Assembly: GCA_037044905.1 (NCBI GenBank)
Contig: JBAOKB010000154.1
Location: 124,001 to 188,000, forward strand
Length of the DNA: 64,000 nucleotides
Source of the DNA: Hortaea werneckii
Lineage: Eukaryota > Ascomycota > Dothideomycetes > Mycosphaerellales > Teratosphaeriaceae
Direction of reading: 5' to 3'
Position numbers and translations under genes: made by a program. Below, piece after piece: positions 41,449 to 51,316 of this stretch. The notes below the pieces were generated by a model. That model was not told where the DNA came from. It did not search any database and was given only the letters and a program-made list of their open reading frames with translations. Within the stretch, counting starts at the first letter, position 1; the number at the start of each line of letters is the position of its first letter.

Positions 41449-43030
41449 TTATGAGACGGGCAAGGTGGTCCACTTGATCAGCAGCTCGTCGACGGCGTCC
41501 AGGCTTCCGTCGTCATTCTCTTCCGTGCTAGGGAGACCCACATCAAGACTCAGGCTGCCAAAGATGTTTCGGTTCGCATGAATTGGAGGTAGGTCCGGCG
41601 AGAGCTTATCCCCTACAGGTGACGGGAGCGGCGAGAGCTCACCCGGAGGGTTTGAAGGGAAACACGGGGGTGCATCAATCGGTGGTGGGGCCGGCAAGGC
41701 CCTATACTGGTCAGCGTGTTGATGGTAAGCCTGTGGTGGACGGGCAGGCGTTGGTCGAGGGGGCTCAAGAGGGCTCAGAGCGCCACTGGTTCGCGCAGAC
41801 ACTTGCTGCTGTGTTTCAGGTTCAGAGATCTCTACCAGGCGAGAAGATGGCTCGGAAAGCATCGTGGTAGGCTCCGAAAAGGACCCAATTGGTGGCGCTT
41901 GGTACGCGTTGGTCGGAGGAGGGGTCATGGTGTTGTCTGGTTCTTTGTCTGAGCTAGCGTGATCTGTCGCTTTGCTATGCTGGTTTCGAATAGGCGGAGG
42001 CCTTCCTTTCCTCTTCTTCGCAGCTGCCGCAATATCCGGTGAAGGTTCACCGTCGACGAAGTCACCAGCAAGGCGAGGCGGCTGGACTTTAACTAGAGTA
42101 CGCATGCGAGCTTCATTTTTCTGCAGCTCTCCGCAATGTCCATAACACTGTAAGCTTGATTCGTACCACACACTGCCATGGCGACTCTGACATTATTGAA
42201 TAGTCTATCAGTGGAGCTTTGGCAGTAGTACAGAGCCCGCAGCCAATCATTGGTCCGCTGCTGACCTCCTTGAAATGAATCTCCAGTCATAGCATGATGT
42301 CATCGCTTGACACCGTGCGTGTTCATGTGACATGTTTCCGTGAGCTCGTTATGAGGCAGGCCAAACGGTTCTGGTTCGGTTGAGTTCTGCAGGCTACTGG
42401 AAGAATTGGGAAAGCCATCCTGTACATGGAACTGCGTTAGGGACCTCAGCAGATCTTCGTATCTTCTTACGGCCTCGCTTTTCGCTTTCATGAGTGTCTC
42501 CAGTTGGAAGCGAAGGTCCGCCTGATCAGACACTTGACTGCTTGGGCTGAATGAGATCAACGCTATAGTTCACAAACATTTATCAAGACTACTCACCTGT
42601 TTGAGACTCCTTTGGCGTATAATATGACCGTGAATACCTACATTAAGCTGGTTTTAAGACGTTCAAAATTGGCCAGAACTGTATCGATCTTGGGTCTTTT
42701 TGCCACCCATTTCAGCCGCATCGCGATTGAACGTCCCGTCACAGGTAGGAATGATTCGATTTCGGCAAAAGCTTCATTGCAATGTATCAACGCAAAGCAA
42801 GCCTCGTCAATGGCGCTCGGTTTGGTACGCCGAATTGCCTCATCCTGCGCAAGTAATGTTCCAAGCTGTTGCAAGGCCCATGAAGTTGCCTTTACTTCAT
42901 TAGCAACTCTCTTCACACTTTTCTCCGCGTTCTTGAAGTCTTTAATCCAGGTATATAAGGATTGATACAGCTTGAGTCCTACATCGGCTGCTTGAAGGGC
43001 ACCTGCGGCAATGCTGAAAGGATCTGCCAT
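41449..43030 (-). CDS. protein with fungal NLR/STAND-type N-terminal domain, no NACHT
   Basis: Four-exon model: 43030-42642, 42546-42314, 42268-42174 and 42120-41449, with introns of 95, 45 and 53 nt. The frame is consistent throughout and gives 462 aa. Residues 1-130 (MADPFSIAAGALQAADVGLK...FKNAEKSVKRVANEV...CFALIHCNEAFAEIESFLP) are the helical fungal N-terminal domain (PF17111/Helo-like type) found at the front of NLR-like STAND proteins. A short coiled segment follows (QADLRFQLETLMKAKSEAVRRYEDLLRSL). The C-terminal 220 residues are Pro/Ser-rich and disordered, with a basic KKRKGRPPP patch and a possibly conserved end (NIFGSLSLDVGLPS...LDAVDELLIKW). No NACHT/NB-ARC or repeat domain follows. 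The second and third splices are less certain than the first. Signalling or nuclear roles are speculative. Confidence 0.68.
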
Positions 43031-45291
43031 GACATCGCCGAAGATAGAAGACAGGTGAAAAGGGAATCAAACCCAAAGAATCATCAAGATCGAGTGCAGT
43101 GCACCTAGTTATAGGCCGACGGCTCCATCCTCCTCTCCGCTTCCGGTGTGGCGGAGCGCTGGCCTGCAGTAGGGTCAAGCCCTGTTTTTTGAAGCCCGCC
43201 CACGCTCTATTCCACAACTTCAAACATTGGACACATATTTCCTGGCTCTCGTATATCTTCAACCTAGAAATGCAGCAACATTGTCTTGTAGTCTTTATTT
43301 TTGTTCAAATCAAATAACTTTTTTCTTGTCGTACGGAGGTATGCAAATGTGAGGCAAGAGTCGTTGCTACCCAACCAAGTGTAATGCCTGCGTGCATATG
43401 CACACAGCCTCGAAACACGATGAGGTACTCCCACTCTCCGGGATCTTAGCCACATGACGCGCGGTACGGCTTATTCTGGAATTTTGGACTCGCAAAGGCA
43501 GCATGAAGATCTTCTTTAAAGCCATCTGCAGAGGAGCGGATGTTACCAGCTTGCATACATGCAAGGCATGGTTCCCCGTAGATGAAAGCTTCTTTTGAGG
43601 CGCAGATGGCGCCCAGCGCTCAGGGTTCTTTAACGGGGTACTGCAAGTTGTGTTGGCCAGCGGGAGGAGGTAAATCAAGCTAGTAGAATTTCACGCATTT
43701 CTTATCATCATATGAATATTCGTCCATGAGCATTGCAGGGATTGTCGATCATCATAAGGACCGAGCACGAGGCGGAAAGTGACGCGTAGCTCTCGATTTG
43801 TTGCAGCATCTTATACAACTTGGACTGTCATCATGTCGGCGCCCGTGGTCTTTGCTGTAGGAGAGATGATGGCTCAAAGTTGAAAGATAGTTAAGGTCGG
43901 GAACCAGGAGTCGTTTTCTCGCAATGGCCACAGAGGAATGTGACTGGACTGTGTCCAATCAGAGATTGAAGCTCTTGGATTGCGGCGAGATGACGGTCAA
44001 AGAAAGGGATGCATTGCCACCACCGTACAGGAGAGTCCAGACGATCTGACCAAGAGGCGCCGTTGAGTACAGTTTTGTTCATCGTTTGGGGACGAGTCCG
44101 GTTGTCGCAACTGACTTGGTGATCCAAACATAGCTAGCAAGACCGAATATCAGCATTTAAGGGGAAGGGGAGCCAAGCAAGTGTGTTCTCACATCAAGTG
44201 TTTCTGATCTCGAGACACTGATGGACGCTGGCGAGTGAAGAGGACTACTTTGTTTGGTTGGGTGCAACCGGGTGGACAGTGTGTCAGGGGTCAACTGCGC
44301 GGATGCTCCCGCTGCCGGCATTAGTGCGTTTAGCTCTGTCTTGGCGCTTCGCCGCGGACGACCTCCCTCCATCCTTTCACCCCAGTGTTATGAATCTGGT
44401 CGCTCCGCCTCTTCATGAGTTGCACGGGCGACGTCGACTACACCTGGTCCATCATGGGGTTGAGACCGCTACATACTAGGTAGCTAATTGTTGGTAGCCC
44501 CAAGACAAGTTCGAGGTCCCATTACGCCTGGTTGAAGTTTGGGTGACATGACGCCAGGAACGAGAGCAGACCAAGGCGACATTCGAAGCCCAGACGAAAG
44601 TAAACCGGAGTGACATTGTTGCGAATCTGATGTCCTAGATGGGGATCTGCGACTGACAAGAGCATACCAAGCTCCCAGGAATGAAGCGTCTCGATCATGC
44701 ATTGCAGATCTGCCTAGATACCAGCCACGACGGCCAAAGGCTGGAGCATACAGCAGCTGGTCGAAACGTCTTTGCAGTATCACCTACCCATTGGCAAGGC
44801 TTGCCTGGCGGCTCTAGTCTCATCTATTATACGCCCAGCATGGCCTTTCCAAACCAATTTTGGAACGCCAAGGATGAACGACACCGGGGAAAATGTCGGA
44901 CTTGGCATATAGGTCTTGGGGGGCGGACACCGGCTGGCTTGGGGTCTTGGGAGCGGCGCGTAGGCTGGAGTACCCCAACGTTGACGCGTACAAAGTCCTG
45001 CGGGCTTCTGTAACTGTCATTCACAACTTATCAAATGTCTCCTTGCATTCCACGCTAGATCTCTATTATTTATGTTGGCACGTCGACGCCAAAACTAATA
45101 AGCAATAACCATCAGGAACGGCACTCTTCAGCTGGACTGGATGCTGTACGCTCGTTGGCATACTACGAAAACCTACCGGTGAAAATTCTGAGTGGCGAAC
45201 ACTTTTCAACATCAACAAACTTGGATTTATCTAATGAACCTGGCTCGACTTCTTTCCCACGGCCCTATACCAACCAGTCACTCTAGCAACC
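43031..45291. other. 2.26-kb region without a supportable gene
   Basis: Short frames occur on both strands, for example minus 43891-44127 and 44157-44372. The latter begins with an AT-hook-like GGRPRRS. None has a recognisable domain, and I could not link them through plausible splice sites. A degraded or lineage-specific gene here cannot be excluded. Confidence 0.4.
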
Positions 45292-47388
45292 ATGCCTGTC
45301 CTGGATGTTAGCGAGCTTAATACGGTCATTGCCGTACTTGGTGGGCAAACACCAACCTTACTTGTCGAATGCGGCTGATGGGCATCAGGCGCATTCATTA
45401 TCATTTACGGCTTTATATCAGTAAAGATCAAACAGGTGTGGTACTTGGGCGAAGCGCGTAAGTCATCATCATGTTCTTGTAGGGCTTAGCATATCACTGA
45501 TTTGACGATCAATAGTGCCCGCTGTTGTGATCGGTATTATACTTGGACCGGTGGCAGCCAATTTTCTGAATGTAGCTCGATGGGGAACAGCAGCCGATGA
45601 CCAGCAGGCACCAGTGACCTTGGGGTTATGTCGAGTCGTCATTGGAGTGCAACTGGTCATTGCCGGCTTTCAACTGCCGGCGAAGTTCCTCAAGACAAGA
45701 TGGCTAGAGATGGCCATCTGTCTCCTCCCGGTCATGACCATCATGTGGTTAGCCACGACGCTTTGCATACTGATCGTTATCCCCAACATGAGTCTGGTAA
45801 GCTTCGACTTGCCATCGATTACTTGTTTGACACGATTGCTAACGTTCTGTCTGAAGCTCACATCACTCGTTATCGGCTCATGCGTGACCTGCACTGATCC
45901 CATTCTCTCGCAAGCCGTGGCCAAAGGACCCTTCTCCGACAAGTTCGTCCCCCGACACCTCCGTGAGATTATCTCGGCCGAAGCTGGCGCGAATGATGGC
46001 TTTGGCTTCCCCTTTCTGCTTTTGGCTACCTATCTCATCCGTCATGCGACGCTTGAGGACGTCGTTTGGAAGGACGGCGAAGGCGAGCACTCGTCCCATA
46101 GACTCATGGCCCGATCTGAACACGACGTTGGACGACTCGGCGGTGGCCCATCGAGAGCAGTCGAGCAGTGGTTCGTGGAAGGCTGGTTCTACATCATCGC
46201 GATGAGTGTAGCGATAGGTGTGCTGCTTGGAACCATGAGTCTCTACGCCACAAAATTTGCGCTTCGCAAGAGATGGATCGATTCAGAGAGCTTCTTGTTA
46301 TGGCCGACCGGTCTGGGCGTAAGTCTGAAGCCAGCTTAAGCTGTTCAAGCCTATTTTTGGATCATCGCTGACCAGCATCAGCTTTTCGTTATTGGCGTCT
46401 GCGGACTTCTCGGCAGTGACGATCTGCTGGCATGCTTCGTTTCCGGAAGCGTAATGAACTGGAACGGAAAGTTCCTCGAAGAAACCGAAACGAGGCACGA
46501 CGAAGTGAACAGTTGCATCGATGTGTTACTCAACTTTGGCGGTTTCATGTACATCGGAACCATTCTGCCCTTCGAGCAATTTCACATGCCAGATGTTACA
46601 GGCATCACAATCGGGAAGCTCTTCCTTTTGGGCTTCATGGTGCTCGTCTTCAGGCGGATACCTGCGATATTCCTGACTTATCGGCTCATGGGCAAGGTCG
46701 TTCACAACTGGAAAGAGGCACTCTTCATGGGTTACTTTGGTCCAATCGGTAAGTGCTGGATATCTGTTCTGCAAGATAACATGGCTGACAACGAGCACCA
46801 GGAATCGGAGCAGTGTTCTACGTAGAACATACCCGTCATCTTTTCCCAGAACGTGGAGAAGCCGCGACACCTGAGGAAGAGCACCTCCTCCGAGCTATGA
46901 TTCCGGTTGTCTACTGGCTTGTCCTCTTCTCCATCGTCTGGCATGGACTTTCGATACCAGCGCTGGACCTATTCTACCGTGTGAGGGGCGTCCAGCCCAT
47001 CTATGAGGCCGACCCACATGAAGAGCGACGCCTCTCGGTCGCCGACCCCCTTCCCAACAACTCTTTCATTCATCCGTCGCGTGGAAGCGTGGTGCGGCAC
47101 AATCGCTTCAGCCGATCGATGCATCGTCCCTCCGTCCCTGAACTTTTTAACACGCCAACCTCAGAGCCGCGCAGTCAGTCAAAGGGCGGGGAAGTGTTCG
47201 CATCACCCGTCCATTCAAGAAGCGCTGAAGTCTTTTCTCCGGTTTCAAGCCGGCGAAGAACGCTGTCGAGAGGTGGTGATGTCTTCGAACTGAAGCGTAA
47301 TGCGGGCCTCGAAGCGAAGGGATATAACAAGCTCTCGTTTGAGGAGGGAGAAGGAGCGAGCAGCTCAAGACCTGTTGAAGATGTGTAA
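45292..47388 (+). CDS. plasma-membrane Na+/H+ antiporter (CPA1/NHA family)
   Basis: Exchanges Na+ or K+ for H+ across the plasma membrane for salt tolerance and pH control. Six exons (45292-45340, 45389-45457, 45516-45796, 45857-46318, 46382-46748, 46802-47388), with introns of 48-63 nt, give 604 aa. The start reads MPVLDVSELNTVIAVLGGAFIIIYGF. About twelve membrane segments can be traced (VVIGIILGPVAANFL, VIGVQLVIAGFQLP, MAICLLPVMTIMWLATTLCI, GWFYIIAMSVAIGVLLG). The CTDPILSQA and AEAGANDGFGFPFL motifs and the acidic pair in GSDDLLACFVSGSVMNW are the ion-binding elements of fungal Nha antiporters. The cytosolic tail after about 460 is short and Ser/Arg-rich. The third intron (45797-45856) is 60 nt and stop-free in frame, so a retained form would add 20 residues. 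Confidence 0.92.
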
Positions 47389-47829
47389 TTCATTGTCGCT
47401 CTGGGCATACTTCTTCTATATTCGTCCACCTGCTAGCGTTACGCTCATCTACATCTAGAGATATACAGCATCACGGCCCGGCTATGCGCTTGTGCGCCGC
47501 AACAAACATCAATTCATTGAAATGTCATTCGCATTCCATCTGCATTATTTGGCAAGCCTTCTGCATCAAGCCGAGGGCAAATTCCGATAGGATCCAGTTG
47601 TAAATCCAATTCGATCGTCTCTCAACACTTCAAAAAGCCTGCGTCAGCTGTCCAATCCTGGTAGCTTGTGCAAACCTGAGTGGTATCCTTTGCAGATATG
47701 CAGTCAGCTTTTCACGCAAGTGCTCCCGGACACTAGGTCGATCAGGCCATAAGTCTTGACGATCTAGAGAGTCCGCTGGCATTGGTCGTGCTGACCAAGG
47801 TACATTATTGCCCCATGTACGCTGCTTCA
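47389..47829. other. intergenic region between convergent genes
   Basis: Common 3' region of the antiporter and the Pyr4-like gene. No feature is seen. Confidence 0.5.
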
Positions 47830-48679
47830 TCATGCCGACTTGCCCTTTTGCTGTCTCTTCTGCAGCGGGATGTAAAAGAACGGCCATAGCGTCTCCGGGA
47901 GCATCGTTAGCGCAATGACACCGATGCTGAAGGGAGTGCCAACATATGACCAGTTCTGTGGAGCATTGAGATATCTCCAAAAGAAGACGCTGTAGGCTGT
48001 AACGCAACCAAGGTACCTGGTCAACCTTCCCATATTGTCAGCTCTATCGACTCGTTGAAGGATGAGAGATACTCGACATACCAAATCTCGACTGACTGCC
48101 CTCTGGAGTCGCCATCAAGCAAGCGTAGCACAGCACCCCAACCGATGGGAAACTGCAGAGCCAGACCAGTCCAATAAGCAGTCATTTGCTGACGCTCGTC
48201 GGGGAAGTAGAGACCCAGAACGTAATAGACAGCAACGCCAATGACGCTTCCGACAACCATCCGTGTTACTTTGGTAGCCCGTTCCTTTGGTGGATATGCA
48301 CTCTTAATTGCAACAGTGGCGAAGCCGACGTCTAGCATGAACCACACGAGGAACGCGAGCTTTTCAAACCTCGTTGAAGTGACGACAAGGGCGTAGTATA
48401 CTTCATACGAAATTGTTCCGCAGCTGTGACTTTGATGAGCTAGGTCACATACAAATGCATTCGGGGAGAAACGCACAGGTACTCAACAGGTCCTGACATC
48501 GTCCGATCCTTGTAAGTCCTTGCTATGTAAAACACATAGCATAGAGCGTAGATGACACCACATGATATGATCAGGAAATCCTGAACAAACAGGTAACTTT
48601 GTGGAGGATTCAATGCAAGATCGGAAGGCTGAACGATAAGATGATGCCGAGTGAGCCTCTCGGCGAGGTCGAAGGACAT
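47830..48679 (-). CDS. seven-helix integral membrane protein, Pyr4/PaxB-like (membrane terpene cyclase family)
   Basis: Exons 48679-48477, 48423-48082 and 48025-47830, with introns of 53 and 56 nt, encode 246 aa, the usual length of this family. Seven hydrophobic segments can be traced: LFVQDFLIISCGVIYALCYV, TISYEVYYALV, LAFLVWFMLDVGFATVAI, VTRMVVGSVIGVAVYYVLGL, MTAYWTGLALQFPIGW, LGCVTAYSVFFWRYLN, and FSIGVIALTMLPETLWPFFYI. The SRGQSVEIWLTRYLG, FFWRYLNAPQNWSYVGTPFSI and PET-PF-Y motifs match the PaxB/Pyr4/AtmB type that cyclises meroterpenoid or indole-diterpene epoxides, and related fungal 25D9-6-like proteins. Acidic residues at the two usual catalytic sites appear retained (Glu in SYEVYY, Glu in LPETLW). 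No prenyltransferase or GGPP synthase is in the window, so the substrate and even enzymatic activity are inference. Confidence 0.75.
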
Positions 48680-49936
48680 TTTGGCGGCGACGATCGAGGT
48701 CAGGTGCTGTTCAGGGTAAAGATATTGGCGCCAGGATTATTCGGAGGGTCGAAAAGGTGAAGTCAGCGTCGCCGCGGTGACTGCTGACATTTTGCGAATG
48801 CCTAGTAGACCAGTGACGCCAGTATCCGGTTGAGCCGCAACCCGGTATCCACCGGCGCCGAAGCCTAGTGATGGAGCCGAGATATTCCCGGCTATATCAG
48901 TAGACTTGGTTGTGCCTTTTCAATGCTGACATTAAGCTCAAGAGAGCTCACATCGAGGTAAGACTGCCTCTCACAGAAATGGCGTATACCGCATGTAAAG
49001 CATATAGAATTGGAAACTCTTCCTACAATGACACTTCCATGACACTTCGTTGTTGCTGCTAAGCTCGGTACACAATTGGAGGCTGGTCTTTGTGATAACG
49101 AGAATACTTGTGATCTTGGACAACGAGCGAGATGGTAATCGAGAATAGTTTCTTGTTCTTTGATTGGAGAGATGCTGGGAAGATGGGTACTTTGCAGCGT
49201 TTTGAATGGTATACGATGCCTTCGGGTTCATCGGACAGTCTCGTCGATCTTTATCAACTTAATATGCCGATGTTCGCGCACGCAAAGCGATATTGGCTTC
49301 ATTGGCTGCAGGAGATTTCAAACCAGATTACCGCAGTCTTGCGGCAGGTTGTTGCATGTACATTGCCGGTTTCGTAGATGTACCCGCAACGCCTAGTCAG
49401 ACGTCTTCGCGCTGCAGCTGCACACCAAAGCCTGCGTCGGCGCAGTGGTCATGACGAATTCCAGTTCTGCTGATGCAGATGCCTTCTGCAAGAGTCGGGT
49501 CTCTTGCTGGAGGGGGAATACATACTTCACCTACTTTCAGTTCGCGATTCTTGGACAGGGGCACCCCTCGGGAAACTATCTTAACATGGCAGCAGAAGAT
49601 GGGCTGACCTTCCCCATCGTCTTGTAGTTTCTGCGAATCATCACCAGTAACGTGGATTTCCGTCGATTCGGTAATGTCGGACGCTGCAGTAGGAGAAGTG
49701 GGTTGTAGTCGAAAAGTGGGAGCAGAGGGGGAGACAACAACCAGGTGTAGAGAAGCGCGGGGGAAAGCGGGCAGCGAATCAGAACTCGCAAACTGCATTC
49801 GCCACCCCTCCTTGCTTACAGAGCGGAGATACTTGGCAGCTGAATGCCTCTACAGTGCCTTCACACTGCAGTGGCCATCATCCTATATTACACTTTTCAA
49901 CTGTGCATTTAAATTCAACTATTTCTTTCAGCTACC
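48680..49936. other. intergenic region between divergent genes
   Basis: 1.26 kb upstream of both the Pyr4-like and SDR genes. Short frames here (e.g. minus 49397-49798) lack any recognisable motif. No repeats were noted. Confidence 0.45.
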
Positions 49937-50986
49937 ATGCCTCCGAAGCTCAGTTTTGATGCCAGAGAATTCGGTCCTTCGATAGGCTCGATTCTACAGA
50001 TGTTCCAGCGTACCTACAATGCTTGGACCAACGATACATCCCAGCTCGCCTTCTCCATTCTAGGCACATCCGTCGCGGCATTATCACTATTTAAGCTGGT
50101 TCGCCATCTATGGGGCTATGTCCGGCCATCTAAACTGCAGATCTACTGCCATTCCGAGACCGGATCGTGGGCTCTTGTCACAGGTGCCAGTGACGGCATC
50201 GGTCGTGGCTTTGTCGATGAGTTGCTCTCGAATGGCTTCAATGTACTTCTCCATGGACGCAATCAATCCAAACTGGAGGGCATTGTGAAAGAATTGGCTC
50301 AAAAGCATCCCAAACGGACGGTCGACTATGTCATCGCGGATGCCTCCAGCAACGACTCTCCTGAACTCGCTGTACTCGAGAAAGTCAAGAGCCTGCCCGG
50401 GAAACTCACTATCCTGGTGAACAACGTTGGTGGGATCAATACGAAACCGACTTTTGTTGAACTTGCCAACATCACTGCACAAAGCATAGACACGCAGCTG
50501 AATATGAACATCCGCTTCCCCACCCAACTCACTGCAGCTCTGCTTCCAACGCTGCAGAAAACCCAGCCTTCGCTGATTATGAACTGTGGCTCTGGAGCGG
50601 GAGTGATCGGTGTACCCTACATCACGACGTACTCGGGCACGAAAGGGTACATCCATAGCTTTACGAAGGCGCTTAAAGCGGAAATGGCTGCTGAAGGCTA
50701 CAGTCCTGACAAGCGCTCGACAAAGGGCGTCGAAGTCAAGGGTTACATTATAGGGAACACCCAATCAGGAGGCAACAAGACCGATGTGCCTTTCTTCACG
50801 ATAAGCTCGGCCCAGTGCGCACGAGGTTGCCTGCGTCAGGTTGGAAATGGGAAAACGCTTGAGACGCCTCATTGGAGGCAGGAAATGATCGAGTGGATTG
50901 CTTCTGTCATTCCCGAAAAGACAATGCGAGAGAATATGGCTCAGCAGATGAGAGATCGCAAGGAGCAAGAGGCCAAGGAACTCTAG
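49937..50986 (+). CDS. short-chain dehydrogenase, HSD17B12 / 3-ketoacyl-CoA reductase-like
   Basis: Single-exon 349-aa SDR. Residues 35-58 form a membrane segment (LAFSILGTSVAALSLFKLV). This precedes the cofactor motif TGASDGIG (82-89), the NNVGG motif, a Ser in NCGSGAG and the catalytic YSGTK pair. This arrangement is that of the ER-bound 17-beta-HSD type 12/Ifa38 group, which reduces 3-ketoacyl-CoA in very-long-chain fatty acid elongation. The C-terminal Lys/Glu-rich tail lacks an obvious KKxx signal. Because filamentous fungi often have several paralogues, the exact substrate (acyl-CoA, steroid or secondary metabolite) is not certain. The Pyr4-like gene lies next to it in divergent orientation. 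Confidence 0.87.
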   Translation: MPPKLSFDAREFGPSIGSILQMFQRTYNAWTNDTSQLAFSILGTSVAALSLFKLVRHLWGYVRPSKLQIYCHSETGSWALVTGASDGIGRGFVDELLSNGFNVLLHGRNQSKLEGIVKELAQKHPKRTVDYVIADASSNDSPELAVLEKVKSLPGKLTILVNNVGGINTKPTFVELANITAQSIDTQLNMNIRFPTQLTAALLPTLQKTQPSLIMNCGSGAGVIGVPYITTYSGTKGYIHSFTKALKAEMAAEGYSPDKRSTKGVEVKGYIIGNTQSGGNKTDVPFFTISSAQCARGCLRQVGNGKTLETPHWRQEMIEWIASVIPEKTMRENMAQQMRDRKEQEAKEL

Positions 50987-51316
50987 CTTAGCCAACGAAT
51001 TCACGACTCAGTGTGTCCAAGGGACATTGGCATTTCATCGAAAGAATATCGCGATTTCATTCTGTCGTATGTCCTCGTGTACCCCAGATCTGTGAATTCA
51101 AACTCTCATAGTAAAGGTCAACCACCGTCAATCGTTTACATCAGGGTATCTCATGCGTAAGAAGACCAGTCTCAAAAGAAAATCCAGTCTCTACTTCCCA
51201 AATCCCAAATAACCATAATAAGCAAGAATCCCCAGATATACACAATGGCATTGACCGACGCCAAAGCTCAGAACAACATTTACAGAAACCCAAAACCACC
51301 AACTCAACGTTTGGTC
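50987..51316. other. intergenic region between convergent genes
   Basis: 330 nt between the SDR stop and the exchanger stop. No feature is seen. Confidence 0.5.

Noticed and set aside
43891..44372. Two adjacent minus-strand frames with an AT-hook-like GGRPRRS start
   Set aside because: Could not be joined by credible splice sites and no domain is visible; left as unassigned sequence.
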